A stretch of 64,000 nucleotides of DNA from Prolixibacteraceae bacterium (GTDB taxonomy: Bacteria; Bacteroidota; Bacteroidia; Bacteroidales; Prolixibacteraceae): assembly GCA_003506435.1 (NCBI GenBank), contig DOAQ01000043.1, positions 1-64,000 on the forward strand. The letters are read 5' to 3'. Positions 47,469-55,307 of the stretch are shown one piece after another (position 1 is the stretch's first letter; every line of letters starts with the position of its first letter). Made by a program: the position numbers and the translations under genes. A model generated the notes under the pieces. It saw only the letters and a program-made list of their open reading frames with translations, had not been told where the DNA came from and searched no databases.

Positions 47469-47572
47469 CGTTATATAAATGTGAATTATTTGTTATATAG
47501 CCGCAAATATGAAAAAAAACGTTGATATTGAAAACCTTTCCTGTCGAAATGGGTGTAATTATTCTTTGTTTT

Positions 47573-50074
47573 TTAATTCCGCTTTGCTTCCATGTAGTTC
47601 ATTACGAACCGGATTTCAGAATAACTGTATTTTTCGCCAAGCATGTTACGGGCCTGGGAAGCGGGGCACAGTCCGTTTTTCCTGAAGAAATCGGTGATTG
47701 TTTCAATCTTTTCATCCGGAAGAAGGCCTTTCAGAGGGATTTCTCCCAGCCGTACGTAATGGGCCAGATGACCTTCAATGGTTGATGTCGCCATCATCCG
47801 TTCTTCAGCAATTTCAAAAATAGTTTTTCCGTTTTTGAACAGGTCAAGACTGATTTCTTTCGTGTCCATCGCTGCTTTTGCCGCTTCTTTTTCAGCCCCG
47901 AACGGAACTTCCATTCCTTTTGCGCGACGATAGGCAATGGCCATTTCCAGTATCTCTTTACCAAACTGCTGCATTTTTTTACCGCCCATGCCTTTAATTT
48001 CTTTCAGTCCGGATGTTGTGGCAGGCACTTCCTGCGCAATTTCCAGCAAAGTGGTTTGCCTGATGATCCGTGCAATTTCCACACCCATCTGGTTCGCTTT
48101 TTTCAGGCGCCATTCTTTCAGTGTTTTAAAGAAATCGGGATGGATAGAGCTTAAAACTGCGGTTTCCTTGTTTTTTCCTTTTTGTCCGGATTGCGGCGCT
48201 TCAATATTGGCTTTTGCCCTGATTTCCATGTATCTTTTTACGGAGAACCCGTTTTTACATTCTTCCAGACATGCTTTTTTTATACCGGTTTCTTTCGTGA
48301 ACCGCTCAATTGCAGCCGATAAAATTTTCCGGACTTCCCGGTTGTCGGTTTCGAAATCAAAATTTTCAATTGCATTATCAACAATAGTTACCAGTTTCTC
48401 AGAAAAATAAGTACTGGCTTTTTTTATCCGTTCCTGAAGCTGAGGATTGCCCTCTGCATCCATATTTTGATTCAAAAGATTGTTTAACTGAACCGAAAAT
48501 TTATCGGAAACGGCAACTAATTCCTCTTTTATCGGAAGAATGAGGTTTTGCAGGCTTCCCGGTAAATTGCCAATCAGTTGGGACAGATGTTCGCTGCATA
48601 ATTTCAGCAGGTATTGCGACATGCGCAGCGTTGGCTGAAAATCGAACAGTTCAGTGAGCAATTGTTGCTGGAAATCTTTTCGCGCCCGGTCGAGTTCCCG
48701 GCTTCCCGGTTGGGTACGTTCCACCTCGTCGGTAAAGCGGAGTACGGTTGAATCGCTCTTCACGCTTTGCAAAGCAATGGGCGAACTGAGTACCAGTCCT
48801 TCGAGGCTGCGGCAACGGCTCAGTGCAACATAAACCTGCCCATGTGCGAACGACAACCGTGCGTTGATGATGGCTTTGTCGAACGTCAGCCCCTGGCTTT
48901 TGTGAATGGTGATGGCCCATGCCAGTTTTAACGGAAATTGCCGGAATGTGCCGATTACCTCTTCGTCGATCTCCTGCGTTACTTCATTCAGCGTGTACCG
49001 CGCATTTTGCCACTCTTCAGGCTCCACTTCAACAGCAAATGCATCGCCGGGGCAGGTCACTTCAACTGTTTTGTCGCCGATTGCTGTAATCTTCCCAATT
49101 TTCCCGTTGTAGTATCGTTTGTCGCCCGACGAATCGTTTTTTACAAACATCACCTGCGCGCCGGTTTTCAGCTTTAATTCGGCGTCGGTGGGGTACTGGT
49201 ATTCCGGAAAATCGCCGGTTACTGTGGCCGTGAATGTATGAGGCCTGCTTTTCAATGCGCTGAGTTTTGCATCGTTAATTTCCTGCGACTGATAATTGTG
49301 AGTGGTCAGCGTGATATAGCCTTCTTTGTCGTCAGGATTAAACCCCCGGATGTACCGTTGATTCAACTGCGACAAAGTTTCCTCGTCGATATTATTTTCG
49401 CGGACTTTATTCAGTAATTCGATGAATTTCAGGTCGCTTTGCCGAAATATTTGTGTCAGTTCAATGCCGACCCATTTTGAACGTTTCAGTGCGTGACTGC
49501 TGAAAAAGAAACAGGTTTCGTAGTAGTTTTTCAGTAAATCCCATTCATCGTCTTTCACAATGGGGGCGAGTTGTTGCAGATCGCCGATCATCAGAAGCTG
49601 AACCCCGCCAAAGGGTTTGTTCCGGTTCCGGAAACGGCGTAAAACCTCATCGATACCATCCAGAACATCGGCCCGCACCATGCTTATTTCGTCGATCACC
49701 AACAGGTCGAGGCTGCGCATAATGTTGATTTTTTCGCGGCTGAAACGTTTGATCCCGGCAGCTACATTGCCGTCGCCGGGAACCTGAACAGGCCGGGGCT
49801 GATCGGGATTTTGCGGTATCTGCGGCCCGAACGACATCTGGAAAAACGAATGAATGGTCACCCCGCCTGCATTGATAGCCGCTACTCCTGTTGGTGCGAC
49901 AACAATCATCCGTTTCGGCGATATTTTTCGCAGTTGGTGCAAAAAAGTTGTTTTCCCGGTTCCGGCTTTTCCGGTCAGAAAAATATGCTGGTCGGTATAT
50001 TGCACAAAGTCGAAAGCCAGTTGCAACTGGTCGGTAGTTTGTAGTGTAGAAGGCTGGTTTTCTATTGAGTTCAT
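47573..50074 (-). CDS. PIF1-like AAA helicase with C-terminal HRDC and HTH domains
   Basis: DNA helicase of superfamily 1: Walker A GKAGTGKTTF (35-44), Walker B with DEISMVRADVLDGI, motif III GDLQQLAPIV, C-terminal motifs ITIHKSQGLTFDKAI and VYVALSRCRSLEGLVL. The extra C-terminal part (about 480-833) has an HRDC-like segment (KGMGGKKMQQFGKEIL) and a helix-turn-helix (ISLDLFKNGKTIFEIAEE). This three-part layout is common in Bacteroidota; it probably acts on G-quadruplexes, forks or recombination intermediates. Confidence 0.92.
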   Translation of the reverse strand: MNSIENQPSTLQTTDQLQLAFDFVQYTDQHIFLTGKAGTGKTTFLHQLRKISPKRMIVVAPTGVAAINAGGVTIHSFFQMSFGPQIPQNPDQPRPVQVPGDGNVAAGIKRFSREKINIMRSLDLLVIDEISMVRADVLDGIDEVLRRFRNRNKPFGGVQLLMIGDLQQLAPIVKDDEWDLLKNYYETCFFFSSHALKRSKWVGIELTQIFRQSDLKFIELLNKVRENNIDEETLSQLNQRYIRGFNPDDKEGYITLTTHNYQSQEINDAKLSALKSRPHTFTATVTGDFPEYQYPTDAELKLKTGAQVMFVKNDSSGDKRYYNGKIGKITAIGDKTVEVTCPGDAFAVEVEPEEWQNARYTLNEVTQEIDEEVIGTFRQFPLKLAWAITIHKSQGLTFDKAIINARLSFAHGQVYVALSRCRSLEGLVLSSPIALQSVKSDSTVLRFTDEVERTQPGSRELDRARKDFQQQLLTELFDFQPTLRMSQYLLKLCSEHLSQLIGNLPGSLQNLILPIKEELVAVSDKFSVQLNNLLNQNMDAEGNPQLQERIKKASTYFSEKLVTIVDNAIENFDFETDNREVRKILSAAIERFTKETGIKKACLEECKNGFSVKRYMEIRAKANIEAPQSGQKGKNKETAVLSSIHPDFFKTLKEWRLKKANQMGVEIARIIRQTTLLEIAQEVPATTSGLKEIKGMGGKKMQQFGKEILEMAIAYRRAKGMEVPFGAEKEAAKAAMDTKEISLDLFKNGKTIFEIAEERMMATSTIEGHLAHYVRLGEIPLKGLLPDEKIETITDFFRKNGLCPASQARNMLGEKYSYSEIRFVMNYMEAKRN

Positions 50075-50798
50075 CCGTATAAATTTTCAAAGTTGATCTG
50101 TATAATCTTCGTATCAACTTTCGCTTTCCAATTTAAATATCAACGGTATGGAATAGCCATTTATACATTTTCGGTTGATGCGGACATTTGCACTCATGGC
50201 TATTTCATCGTTTTGTTTCCGGTTCTTTTTCGCTGTGGAAAAACGGAAGGCAAATTATTAAATAATCTGTTCAGAAGCAAATTAAGGATTGATTTTTCGG
50301 TTGTGAGAATTGTTAAAAATTTAGTCACAGTTGACAGTCACAGTTTTCAGTGAACAGCCGTGGGGGAGTTGCGAGTCATGAGTCATGAGTTTCGAGTATC
50401 CAAATTCTGCCTTCTGTAATCGTAGCTGTTGTCTTACTACTTACGACTAAATTGAGTTTCAGATTTTAATCTAACTCTACTATCTGGTAATTTTTCCTAT
50501 GTGTCCTACTGTGTCTATTGTGGTTTTCTGAACAGCCGGATTAAACACAAAGACGCAAAGACACGAAGGAAAAAGTTTCTTTCTTCAGCATCCAGCTTTC
50601 TTCTGTCAGTCTTATCTCCTTCCGTCATTCCGGCGTAGGCCGAAATCTCATCGCACTGAGCCATACCAAAAAATGGTGGTTAAAATCCTGCAAACCTGCC
50701 GCATGCTGACCATGTATAAAGTAACGATCAGCCGATAAGGTTATACATTCTTTAATTCATTTATTATTGTTCCTGATTATCTCGTTATAGACGGGAAA
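50075..50798. other. Gene-free stretch left of the HEPN/MNT pair
   Basis: 724 bases without a supported gene. The right half (50319-50680) is the first copy of a long direct repeat whose second copy lies at 51645-52062; the left part shows nothing recognisable. Confidence 0.7.
50319..50680. repeat. Long direct repeat, copy 1
   Basis: Nearly identical to 51645-52062 over about 250 bases (from TTGACAGTCACAG to CACAAAGACGCAAAGAC) and, after a gap, again over about 45 bases (from TTCCGTCATTCCGG to GCCATACC). Differences are scattered single bases and a 50-60-base length difference. The two copies flank the HEPN/MNT genes. Confidence 0.9.
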
Positions 50799-51204
50799 TT
50801 ATTGAGTTTTTAAAATCTTGCCAATTTTTTCTTCGACAAGTTCTTTCATCTCAAGTGCAATATTTTTGTATTCGATTGTTTCTTCTGCCGATGGGACGTA
50901 CATAATCTCCCGGATATCTTGAATCAACTCCAAAATCACTTAATACTTTTGGGTCAATGGACATAAAATCAGGGTCAATATCTGCACATTCCGACAGCAA
51001 ATATTCGATATTATGAGTCTTCTTGATTTCAATTCCATTAGAAATGAGAAAAGCTTTTAAAAATTTCTCAACAGCTTGTTGGCAGTGAAAGCAGACTGAA
51101 GCATTTGCAATTATTTCAAATTCAGTTAATTTTTCGATAACTAATAAATCCTCGTTCGCTTTGGTCAGCCATTGTTTGATGAAATTAACTGTTTCATTGT
51201 TCAT
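50799..51204 (-). pseudogene. HEPN-domain protein, frameshifted near the C-terminus
   Basis: HEPN half of a HEPN/MNT toxin-antitoxin pair. Helical protein with CFHCQQAVEKFLKAFLISN and KTHNIEYLL and the family's RYPGDY motif. Directly after RYPGDYV the frame is lost: the read frame ends early at 50851 with a nonsense tail. In the next frame the sequence continues VPSAEETIEYKNIALEMKEL and on to a stop at 50799, the normal ending. So a one-base shift near 50898 breaks the gene, or the assembly has an error there. It overlaps the MNT gene by four bases. Confidence 0.82.
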
Positions 51205-51521
51205 ATTGCGACCCCTTCTTTCATTACTTGTCTAAGAATGTGTCCGGTAATTTCCTTTTTTATTCGAATCTCTTCTTCACTCTGAATCAATATATCAGCA
51301 GGGATTTTATATTTTGCCAATTCCTTCCTCAATTGAGATTTCAGGAATCTTTTTTTGCGGATGTCAATAGTATCTCTGGTAATTATAAGAAAGTCATAAT
51401 CGCTTTCATTTGAATTGTCATTTCGCGCACGGGAGCCAAAAAGAAGCACTTTGCAATCAGGGAATAAGCTGATTGCAGAGTTTCGTATTATAGAAAGCGC
51501 TTCCTTGTTATTATTAACCAT
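51201..51521 (-). CDS. MNT-type nucleotidyltransferase (antitoxin half)
   Basis: 106-residue minimal nucleotidyltransferase with GSRARNDNSNESDYDF: the GS motif (29-30) and two metal-binding Asp (41, 43). In studied pairs such proteins AMPylate and so silence the HEPN ribonuclease. Overlaps the HEPN gene by four bases. The frame is intact. Confidence 0.88.
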   Translation of the reverse strand: MVNNNKEALSIIRNSAISLFPDCKVLLFGSRARNDNSNESDYDFLIITRDTIDIRKKRFLKSQLRKELAKYKIPADILIQSEEEIRIKKEITGHILRQVMKEGVAI

Positions 51522-51644
51522 TTTTTTATTTCAAAATTACTCAATTTTTTGAAATGTGTATTCTTCTCCATTATTGCCTGTAATGGTGGTTGCGATTTGC
51601 AAATTACGATCAGAACAGCCGAACTCGCGCAAAGACGCGAAGAT
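51522..51644. other. Spacer between MNT and repeat copy 2
   Basis: 123 bases without gene or motif; it contains the minus-strand upstream region of the MNT-HEPN operon. The next 418 bases are repeat copy 2, so 51522-52074 holds no gene. Confidence 0.6.
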
Positions 51645-52062
51645 ATTTAGTTGCAGTTGACAGTCACAGTTTTCAGTGAACAGCCGTGGGAGAGTTGCGA
51701 GTCATGAGTCATGAGTTTCGAGTATCCAAATTCTGCCTTCTGTTATCGTAGCTGTTGTCTTACTACTTACGACTAAATTGAGTTTCAGATTTTAATCTAA
51801 CTTTACTATCTGGTAATTTTTATCCTATGTGTCCTACTGTGTCTATTGTGGTTAATGAACAGCCGGATTAAACACAAAGACGCAAAGACGCAAAGGAAAA
51901 AATTTCTTCCATCAGCATCCTGTTTTCTTCCGTCATTTCCGTTTAGCGTTCCTGTTTTCTTTCGCCATTCCTATTTTCCTTTTGTCATTCCTATCTTTCT
52001 TCCGTCATTCCGGTGCAGGCCGGAATCTCATCGCACAGCGCCATACCCGAAATGGGTGAGGT
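51645..52062. repeat. Long direct repeat, copy 2
   Basis: Partner of 50319-50680 in the same orientation. It is longer by an inserted C/T-rich stretch (about 51915-52000) of near-repeats of the form TTCCT-TTT-CATTCC. It abuts the group II intron remnant. Confidence 0.9.
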
Positions 52063-52074
52063 GGTTATCTCGTC

Positions 52075-52613
52075 ACAGACCAGAAATTGTGTACCCTTCG
52101 TTACCGCAAGCTCAAAGAAGGAGGAGAGGTGAGTTTCGACGAACGCATCCGAAAACTCAAAGAAGTTACCCAAGGCTGGCTCAATTACTTCCGAATGGCA
52201 AGTATTCATGGCAAACTGAAGGAACTGGACGGATGGCTTCGAAACCGGCTGAGGTACTGCATTTGGCATCACTGGAGGACCGACTGTTAAGAATTTGTCC
52301 GGTGGACAAATTTAAGGAGGGGCCAGGTTGCAGGGGAGGGAACCGAAAAAGGAAAAACCTGATTCAATTGGGAGTTGATCCGGAACATGCTTATCAATGG
52401 AGCAGAACCCGGATGGGTGGATGGGCAACGGCTCAAAGTCCGATTTTGGTTACTACCATTACCTTGGAACGTCTGCGTAAAAGAGGGTATGAGGCGTTGC
52501 TTACTTATTACGAGAAAATTGCCCCACATCTTAATGAACCGCTGTATACGAGAACCGTACGTACAGTGGTGTGAGAGGTGCTCCGGTGGGCTTAACCGCT
52601 CACCGGCCATCTA
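52075..52613 (+). mobile_element. 3' remnant of a group II intron with its maturase end
   Basis: Only the last part of an intron-encoded reverse transcriptase remains: the GIIM maturase domain (52087-52277; IRKLKEVTQGWLNYFRMAS, LDGWLRNRLRYCIWHHW) and, in another frame, its end (52341-52574; KNLIQLGVDPEHAYQWSR, ERLRKRGYEALLTYYEKIAP). The RT fingers and palm are gone. Downstream sequence resembles intron domains V-VI: ACCGTACGTACAGTGGTG, then a CCGGTG/CACCGG hairpin around 52590-52607. 5' truncation fits incomplete retrohoming. A palindromic insertion breaks the frame. Not functional. Confidence 0.8.
52279..52339. repeat. Palindromic mini-insertion in the maturase remnant
   Basis: About 60 bases between two GGAGG words separate the two maturase halves and carry a perfect 9-bp inverted repeat, AATTTGTCC (52292-52300) / GGACAAATT (52304-52312), with a 3-base loop. 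Looks like a small REP/MITE-type element. Confidence 0.55.
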
Positions 52614-52618
52614 CTCGA

Positions 52619-52630
52619 TTATGGGCTGGC
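52619..52630. repeat. Left boundary repeat of the TIR operon
   Basis: TTATGGGCTGGC, which matches at 10 of 12 positions the reverse complement of GCTTGCCCATAA at 55015-55026. It lies four bases from the stop of the last TIR-operon gene and six bases from the presumed intron end. Confidence 0.4.
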
Positions 52631-52634
52631 TTTA

Positions 52635-53042
52635 TTATTTTTTGTCTATCAGGAACATGACTAAAATTGTGATTGCAATAAATATCCCATAAAAGGGAAT
52701 TAGTGTTTTTGATAAAATCCCAGAAATCCATGTTCTTTTTCCCGAATTATAAGAACTTGCATTCATGTTATAGTCAATTGCATTTTCATTTTTTGCACTT
52801 ACCTCGTTGTATAATTCTCTGTATTGTCTCTCTTGAGAAATATAAAAACCATCAAGAACCCAAAAAACAGGTATGGCAATATATGAAATCAATACATAAT
52901 TTAGGTTGGAATCATTTGCAGCTAAAGCAAATAAGGCAGAAACTAAAGTAACAGCCCATCCCTTTAACAAGAATGAATTAGAGTTCATTCTTGTTATGAC
53001 ATTTTGAATAAACTCCAGGTGTTTTCTTTTATTTTCATCCAT
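52635..53042 (-). CDS. Small multi-pass membrane protein of the TIR operon, candidate effector
   Basis: 135 residues with three hydrophobic segments (about 27-42, 48-67, 112-132) and a polar central loop. The stretch FIQNVITRMNSNSFLLKGWAV resembles a family of small Bacteroidota membrane proteins encoded beside TIR proteins; no function is established. It is the last gene of a four-gene operon, five bases after the third TIR gene. By analogy with small membrane effectors of CBASS and similar systems it could disrupt the membrane when activated by a TIR-made nucleotide; this is inference. Confidence 0.75.
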   Translation of the reverse strand: MDENKRKHLEFIQNVITRMNSNSFLLKGWAVTLVSALFALAANDSNLNYVLISYIAIPVFWVLDGFYISQERQYRELYNEVSAKNENAIDYNMNASSYNSGKRTWISGILSKTLIPFYGIFIAITILVMFLIDKK

Positions 53043-53047
53043 ATTTT

Positions 53048-53851
53048 CTAATTGATTATTTCATTAATTGGAAATGTTATTTCATATAATTTATCTAATG
53101 CGTCTTCTGCTTTTGTAAATTTACCACTATTATACCATTCAACTAGGTGTTCTGTATCTATATCCTTTAAATGCTTTGTGTTTGCATCATATTTGACTTT
53201 TAATCCTTTTTCTAACACTTCCAACTTCCCTTCACTAGAGAACGTTCTAGTTTCAGTAATTGTGCTACGTAGTCTTGCTGGTAAATTCATACGAACAGTT
53301 TCAGAAAAGGCAATCTCTGAATAAATCCAAGGTGATTCTGTTTTGTCCTTATTTTCAAAGGATTGAATTGAATTTGGAGTATCGTAAAATATTAAACATT
53401 CAGTTTTGTCTATCATTGTATTCAAGGCTGTTGAAAGCATCATGTGAACATGACTTGTAGATACTAAAACTTTATTGTAATAATATATTTTATTTTTCTC
53501 ATCCATCCAACTGTATTGATTATCCAAGATTTGGATAAGGTCATTGCCATAACCCCAGACGCAGGAATCAATAAAGGATATAATATTAAATTTCTCATTT
53601 AACCAGCCAGCTAATGCAATTACTTCGTCTTCATCCTTATGTGAGTGTGAAATAAAAACATTAGCGTGTATTTCAGGAAACCATGAATTGACTATTTTAC
53701 TTGCGTCTAACGATTTGTCACTTAAGAAAAACTCGTCAAGAGTTTTCTTTACGGTTCTTTTTTGTTGATTAAATATAGTTTGCCCTACATTTTTAAAATG
53801 ACTAAAATTTTCATCAAAATCAACTTTACTCAATTTGTACCCTTTAAACAT
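53048..53851 (-). CDS. TIR-domain protein C (divergent, 267 residues)
   Basis: TIR-like fold in the middle of the protein: HANVFISHSHKDEDE (strand A, about 62-76), ISFIDSCVWGYG (about 91-102), a Thr/Ser/His-rich insertion STSHVHMMLSTAL, ECLIFYDTPNS (about 151-161) and SPWIYSEIAFSE with Glu179 at the place of the catalytic glutamate. N-terminal helical region (1-60) and a C-terminal tail (195-267) lack motifs. It differs clearly from the other two TIR genes and may be the sensor or regulator. Very A+T-rich: the 60 bases 53041-53100 contain nine G+C. Confidence 0.85.
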   Translation of the reverse strand: MFKGYKLSKVDFDENFSHFKNVGQTIFNQQKRTVKKTLDEFFLSDKSLDASKIVNSWFPEIHANVFISHSHKDEDEVIALAGWLNEKFNIISFIDSCVWGYGNDLIQILDNQYSWMDEKNKIYYYNKVLVSTSHVHMMLSTALNTMIDKTECLIFYDTPNSIQSFENKDKTESPWIYSEIAFSETVRMNLPARLRSTITETRTFSSEGKLEVLEKGLKVKYDANTKHLKDIDTEHLVEWYNSGKFTKAEDALDKLYEITFPINEIIN

Positions 53852-53872
53852 TTTATTTTTCTATTTTTAATA

Positions 53873-54442
53873 TTATGATAGTAGCCATTGTTCGAAAGAA
53901 ATAGACTCTCCATCAGTTTTTTTTACATGAATATCATTCAACGATAATGAATCCAGATTTTCGTTTTCAATCACCATTTCTGGATATAATTGAAGGTATT
54001 CATATCCAGACCAGTTTCCTGATTTGCTTTGAATAGGTAATATTGCTAGTCTGCTTTCCGATTTAAGTATGTCAGCAATTCCAATTTCCCAATTACACCA
54101 TTTTGAACGTAATCCATGGTAAGTAGCTAGAAATAAGAAATGGTTACATTCCCGAATTTTATTTTTTATATTATCAGCGGTTATTTTATTCGTAGTTTCA
54201 GGAAGTGATTTATCCATCCAATCTACATATAGTTCTGCATCCAGTTTAGAAAATAATAAGCTTATTTTACTCACTATTGTTTTATCTAAATGGCTATGAG
54301 ATGGAAATATAACTTTGCCGTTTGGTAAATCTTGTCCTTCTTTTCGTTTGCGCTTTACAAATTCTTGGATATCCTCTTTGCCACGGAATTTGGTTTCTTC
54401 CTTTAAAAATTGGTTTAAATTATTTTGGGATAGTCTGTCCAT
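53873..54442 (-). CDS. TIR-domain protein B
   Basis: 189 residues, TIR domain from about 42: KVIFPSHSHLDKT (strand A), AELYVDWMD (strand B region), HFLFLATYHGLRSKWCNWEIG with Glu119 at the NADase position. Same architecture as protein A: a 40-residue helical leader, the TIR domain and a short tail ending in a FEQWL motif, which mirrors LAEWL at the end of protein A. The phrase LPIQSKSGNWSGYEYLQLYP parallels MPITNSEGGNFSGSEYLAIYP in A. A and B therefore descend from a duplication. Confidence 0.9.
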   Translation of the reverse strand: MDRLSQNNLNQFLKEETKFRGKEDIQEFVKRKRKEGQDLPNGKVIFPSHSHLDKTIVSKISLLFSKLDAELYVDWMDKSLPETTNKITADNIKNKIRECNHFLFLATYHGLRSKWCNWEIGIADILKSESRLAILPIQSKSGNWSGYEYLQLYPEMVIENENLDSLSLNDIHVKKTDGESISFEQWLLS

Positions 54443-54446
54443 TGTT

Positions 54447-54998
54447 TTAGTTTTTTAGCCATTCTGCGAGAGAAATTTTTCTACCTTCAAATTCGACATA
54501 ATACGTTCCTGTTGTATAAGTGTAGGCAGAAGTTATAATTGGATAAATTGCTAGATATTCACTTCCACTGAAGTTACCTCCCTCGGAATTGGTTATTGGC
54601 ATAACTGCTATATCCTTGAAGTATTTTTGTGAGTCTCCATAGCCAAGTTCCCAGTTGCACCATTTTGACTGAATAGCTTGTTCCGTTGCAAGAAGAACAA
54701 ATTTATCGCATTGCCTAATCTTTTCCTTTATTTTCTTTGCTGTTGTGCCATTAGTATTTTTAGGCATTTCAGAGTCTTGCCAATCTACATAAACACTAAT
54801 ACCCAACTTTTTGAAAAGTGCAATTGCTTGTTCTATAATTTCTGTTTCATCGTGTTTGTGAGAAAGAAAAACCGAAACTTCAAAAGAGTATTTTTTCCTT
54901 TCTCTTGTTGTCTTAGCTTCTGAGAAAATTTTTATTGAATCAGTTATATTCTCACTTTTTGCTTTTGATAATAATTGTCTTGAGATTAGTTTTTCCAT
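54447..54998 (-). CDS. TIR-domain protein A (ThsB-like)
   Basis: 183 residues, first gene of the operon. TIR domain about 38-150: EVSVFLSHKHDETE, ISVYVDWQDSEMP, KFVLLATEQAIQSKWCNWELGYGD with Glu117. This W-E arrangement with a preceding SKWC is that of Thoeris ThsB-type proteins, which sense phage and make cyclic ADP-ribose-like signals. No ThsA effector is in the window. Four bases separate it from protein B. The start is the only ATG near the 5' end. Confidence 0.9.
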   Translation of the reverse strand: MEKLISRQLLSKAKSENITDSIKIFSEAKTTRERKKYSFEVSVFLSHKHDETEIIEQAIALFKKLGISVYVDWQDSEMPKNTNGTTAKKIKEKIRQCDKFVLLATEQAIQSKWCNWELGYGDSQKYFKDIAVMPITNSEGGNFSGSEYLAIYPIITSAYTYTTGTYYVEFEGRKISLAEWLKN

Positions 54999-55231
54999 TG
55001 TTTTTTTATTTTAAGCTTGCCCATAACGAAGGCGTATAATCACCTGCGTTTTTTTCTTTGTCATTATTAAAAGGTGCGTTTATTCCTCTTAAATGGTGGA
55101 ATAAAAACAGGTTTCATCGTTCCTCTAAATACAATTCTCAATCAGCCTCTTAAAATTAGAACTATTTTTTGATACATGGTTCAAATAATCTGGATTTCAG
55201 CCTGTTTCTTTTATCGTTCAGATTTTTATCA
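54999..55231. other. Upstream region of the TIR operon
   Basis: No gene. It should hold the operon promoter on the minus strand, but no good TTTG/TAnnTTTG pair is seen. It begins with the boundary repeat GCTTGCCCATAACGAAGGCG and a CACCT/AGGTG inverted pair (about 55031 and 55072). Confidence 0.5.
55015..55026. repeat. Right boundary repeat of the TIR operon
   Basis: GCTTGCCCATAA, inverted partner (10/12) of 52619-52630; starts 17 bases upstream of the first TIR start codon. Confidence 0.4.
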
Positions 55232-55291
55232 ACCACAAAGCCGCAAAGTCTTTCTTCCGGAGAAATATCCTTTGTTTCGCGGCTTCGTGGT
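55232..55291. terminator. Inverted repeat after DUF6261
   Basis: ACCACAAAGCCGC (55232-55244) pairs with GCGGCTTCGTGGT (55279-55291), one mismatch, 34-base loop. It belongs to the CACAAAG-rich repeats that are common in this window; it could end the DUF6261 transcript. Confidence 0.45.
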
Positions 55292-55307
55292 TTAGTAATC
55301 GCCGTGA

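Noticed and set aside
47469..47572. Lysine riboswitch or leader peptide before aspartate kinase
   Set aside because: The gap is too short for the riboswitch, and no Lys/Thr-rich short ORF with a terminator is visible.
51846..52574. A 242-codon plus-strand frame across the intron remnant and repeat copy 2
   Set aside because: Its first two thirds translate non-coding repeat and the wrong frame of the maturase; only the last part is maturase. It is a chance fusion, not a gene.
52635..54998. Classical Thoeris system
   Set aside because: TIR proteins are present but no ThsA with SIR2-SLOG or macro domain was found; the naming would be unsupported.
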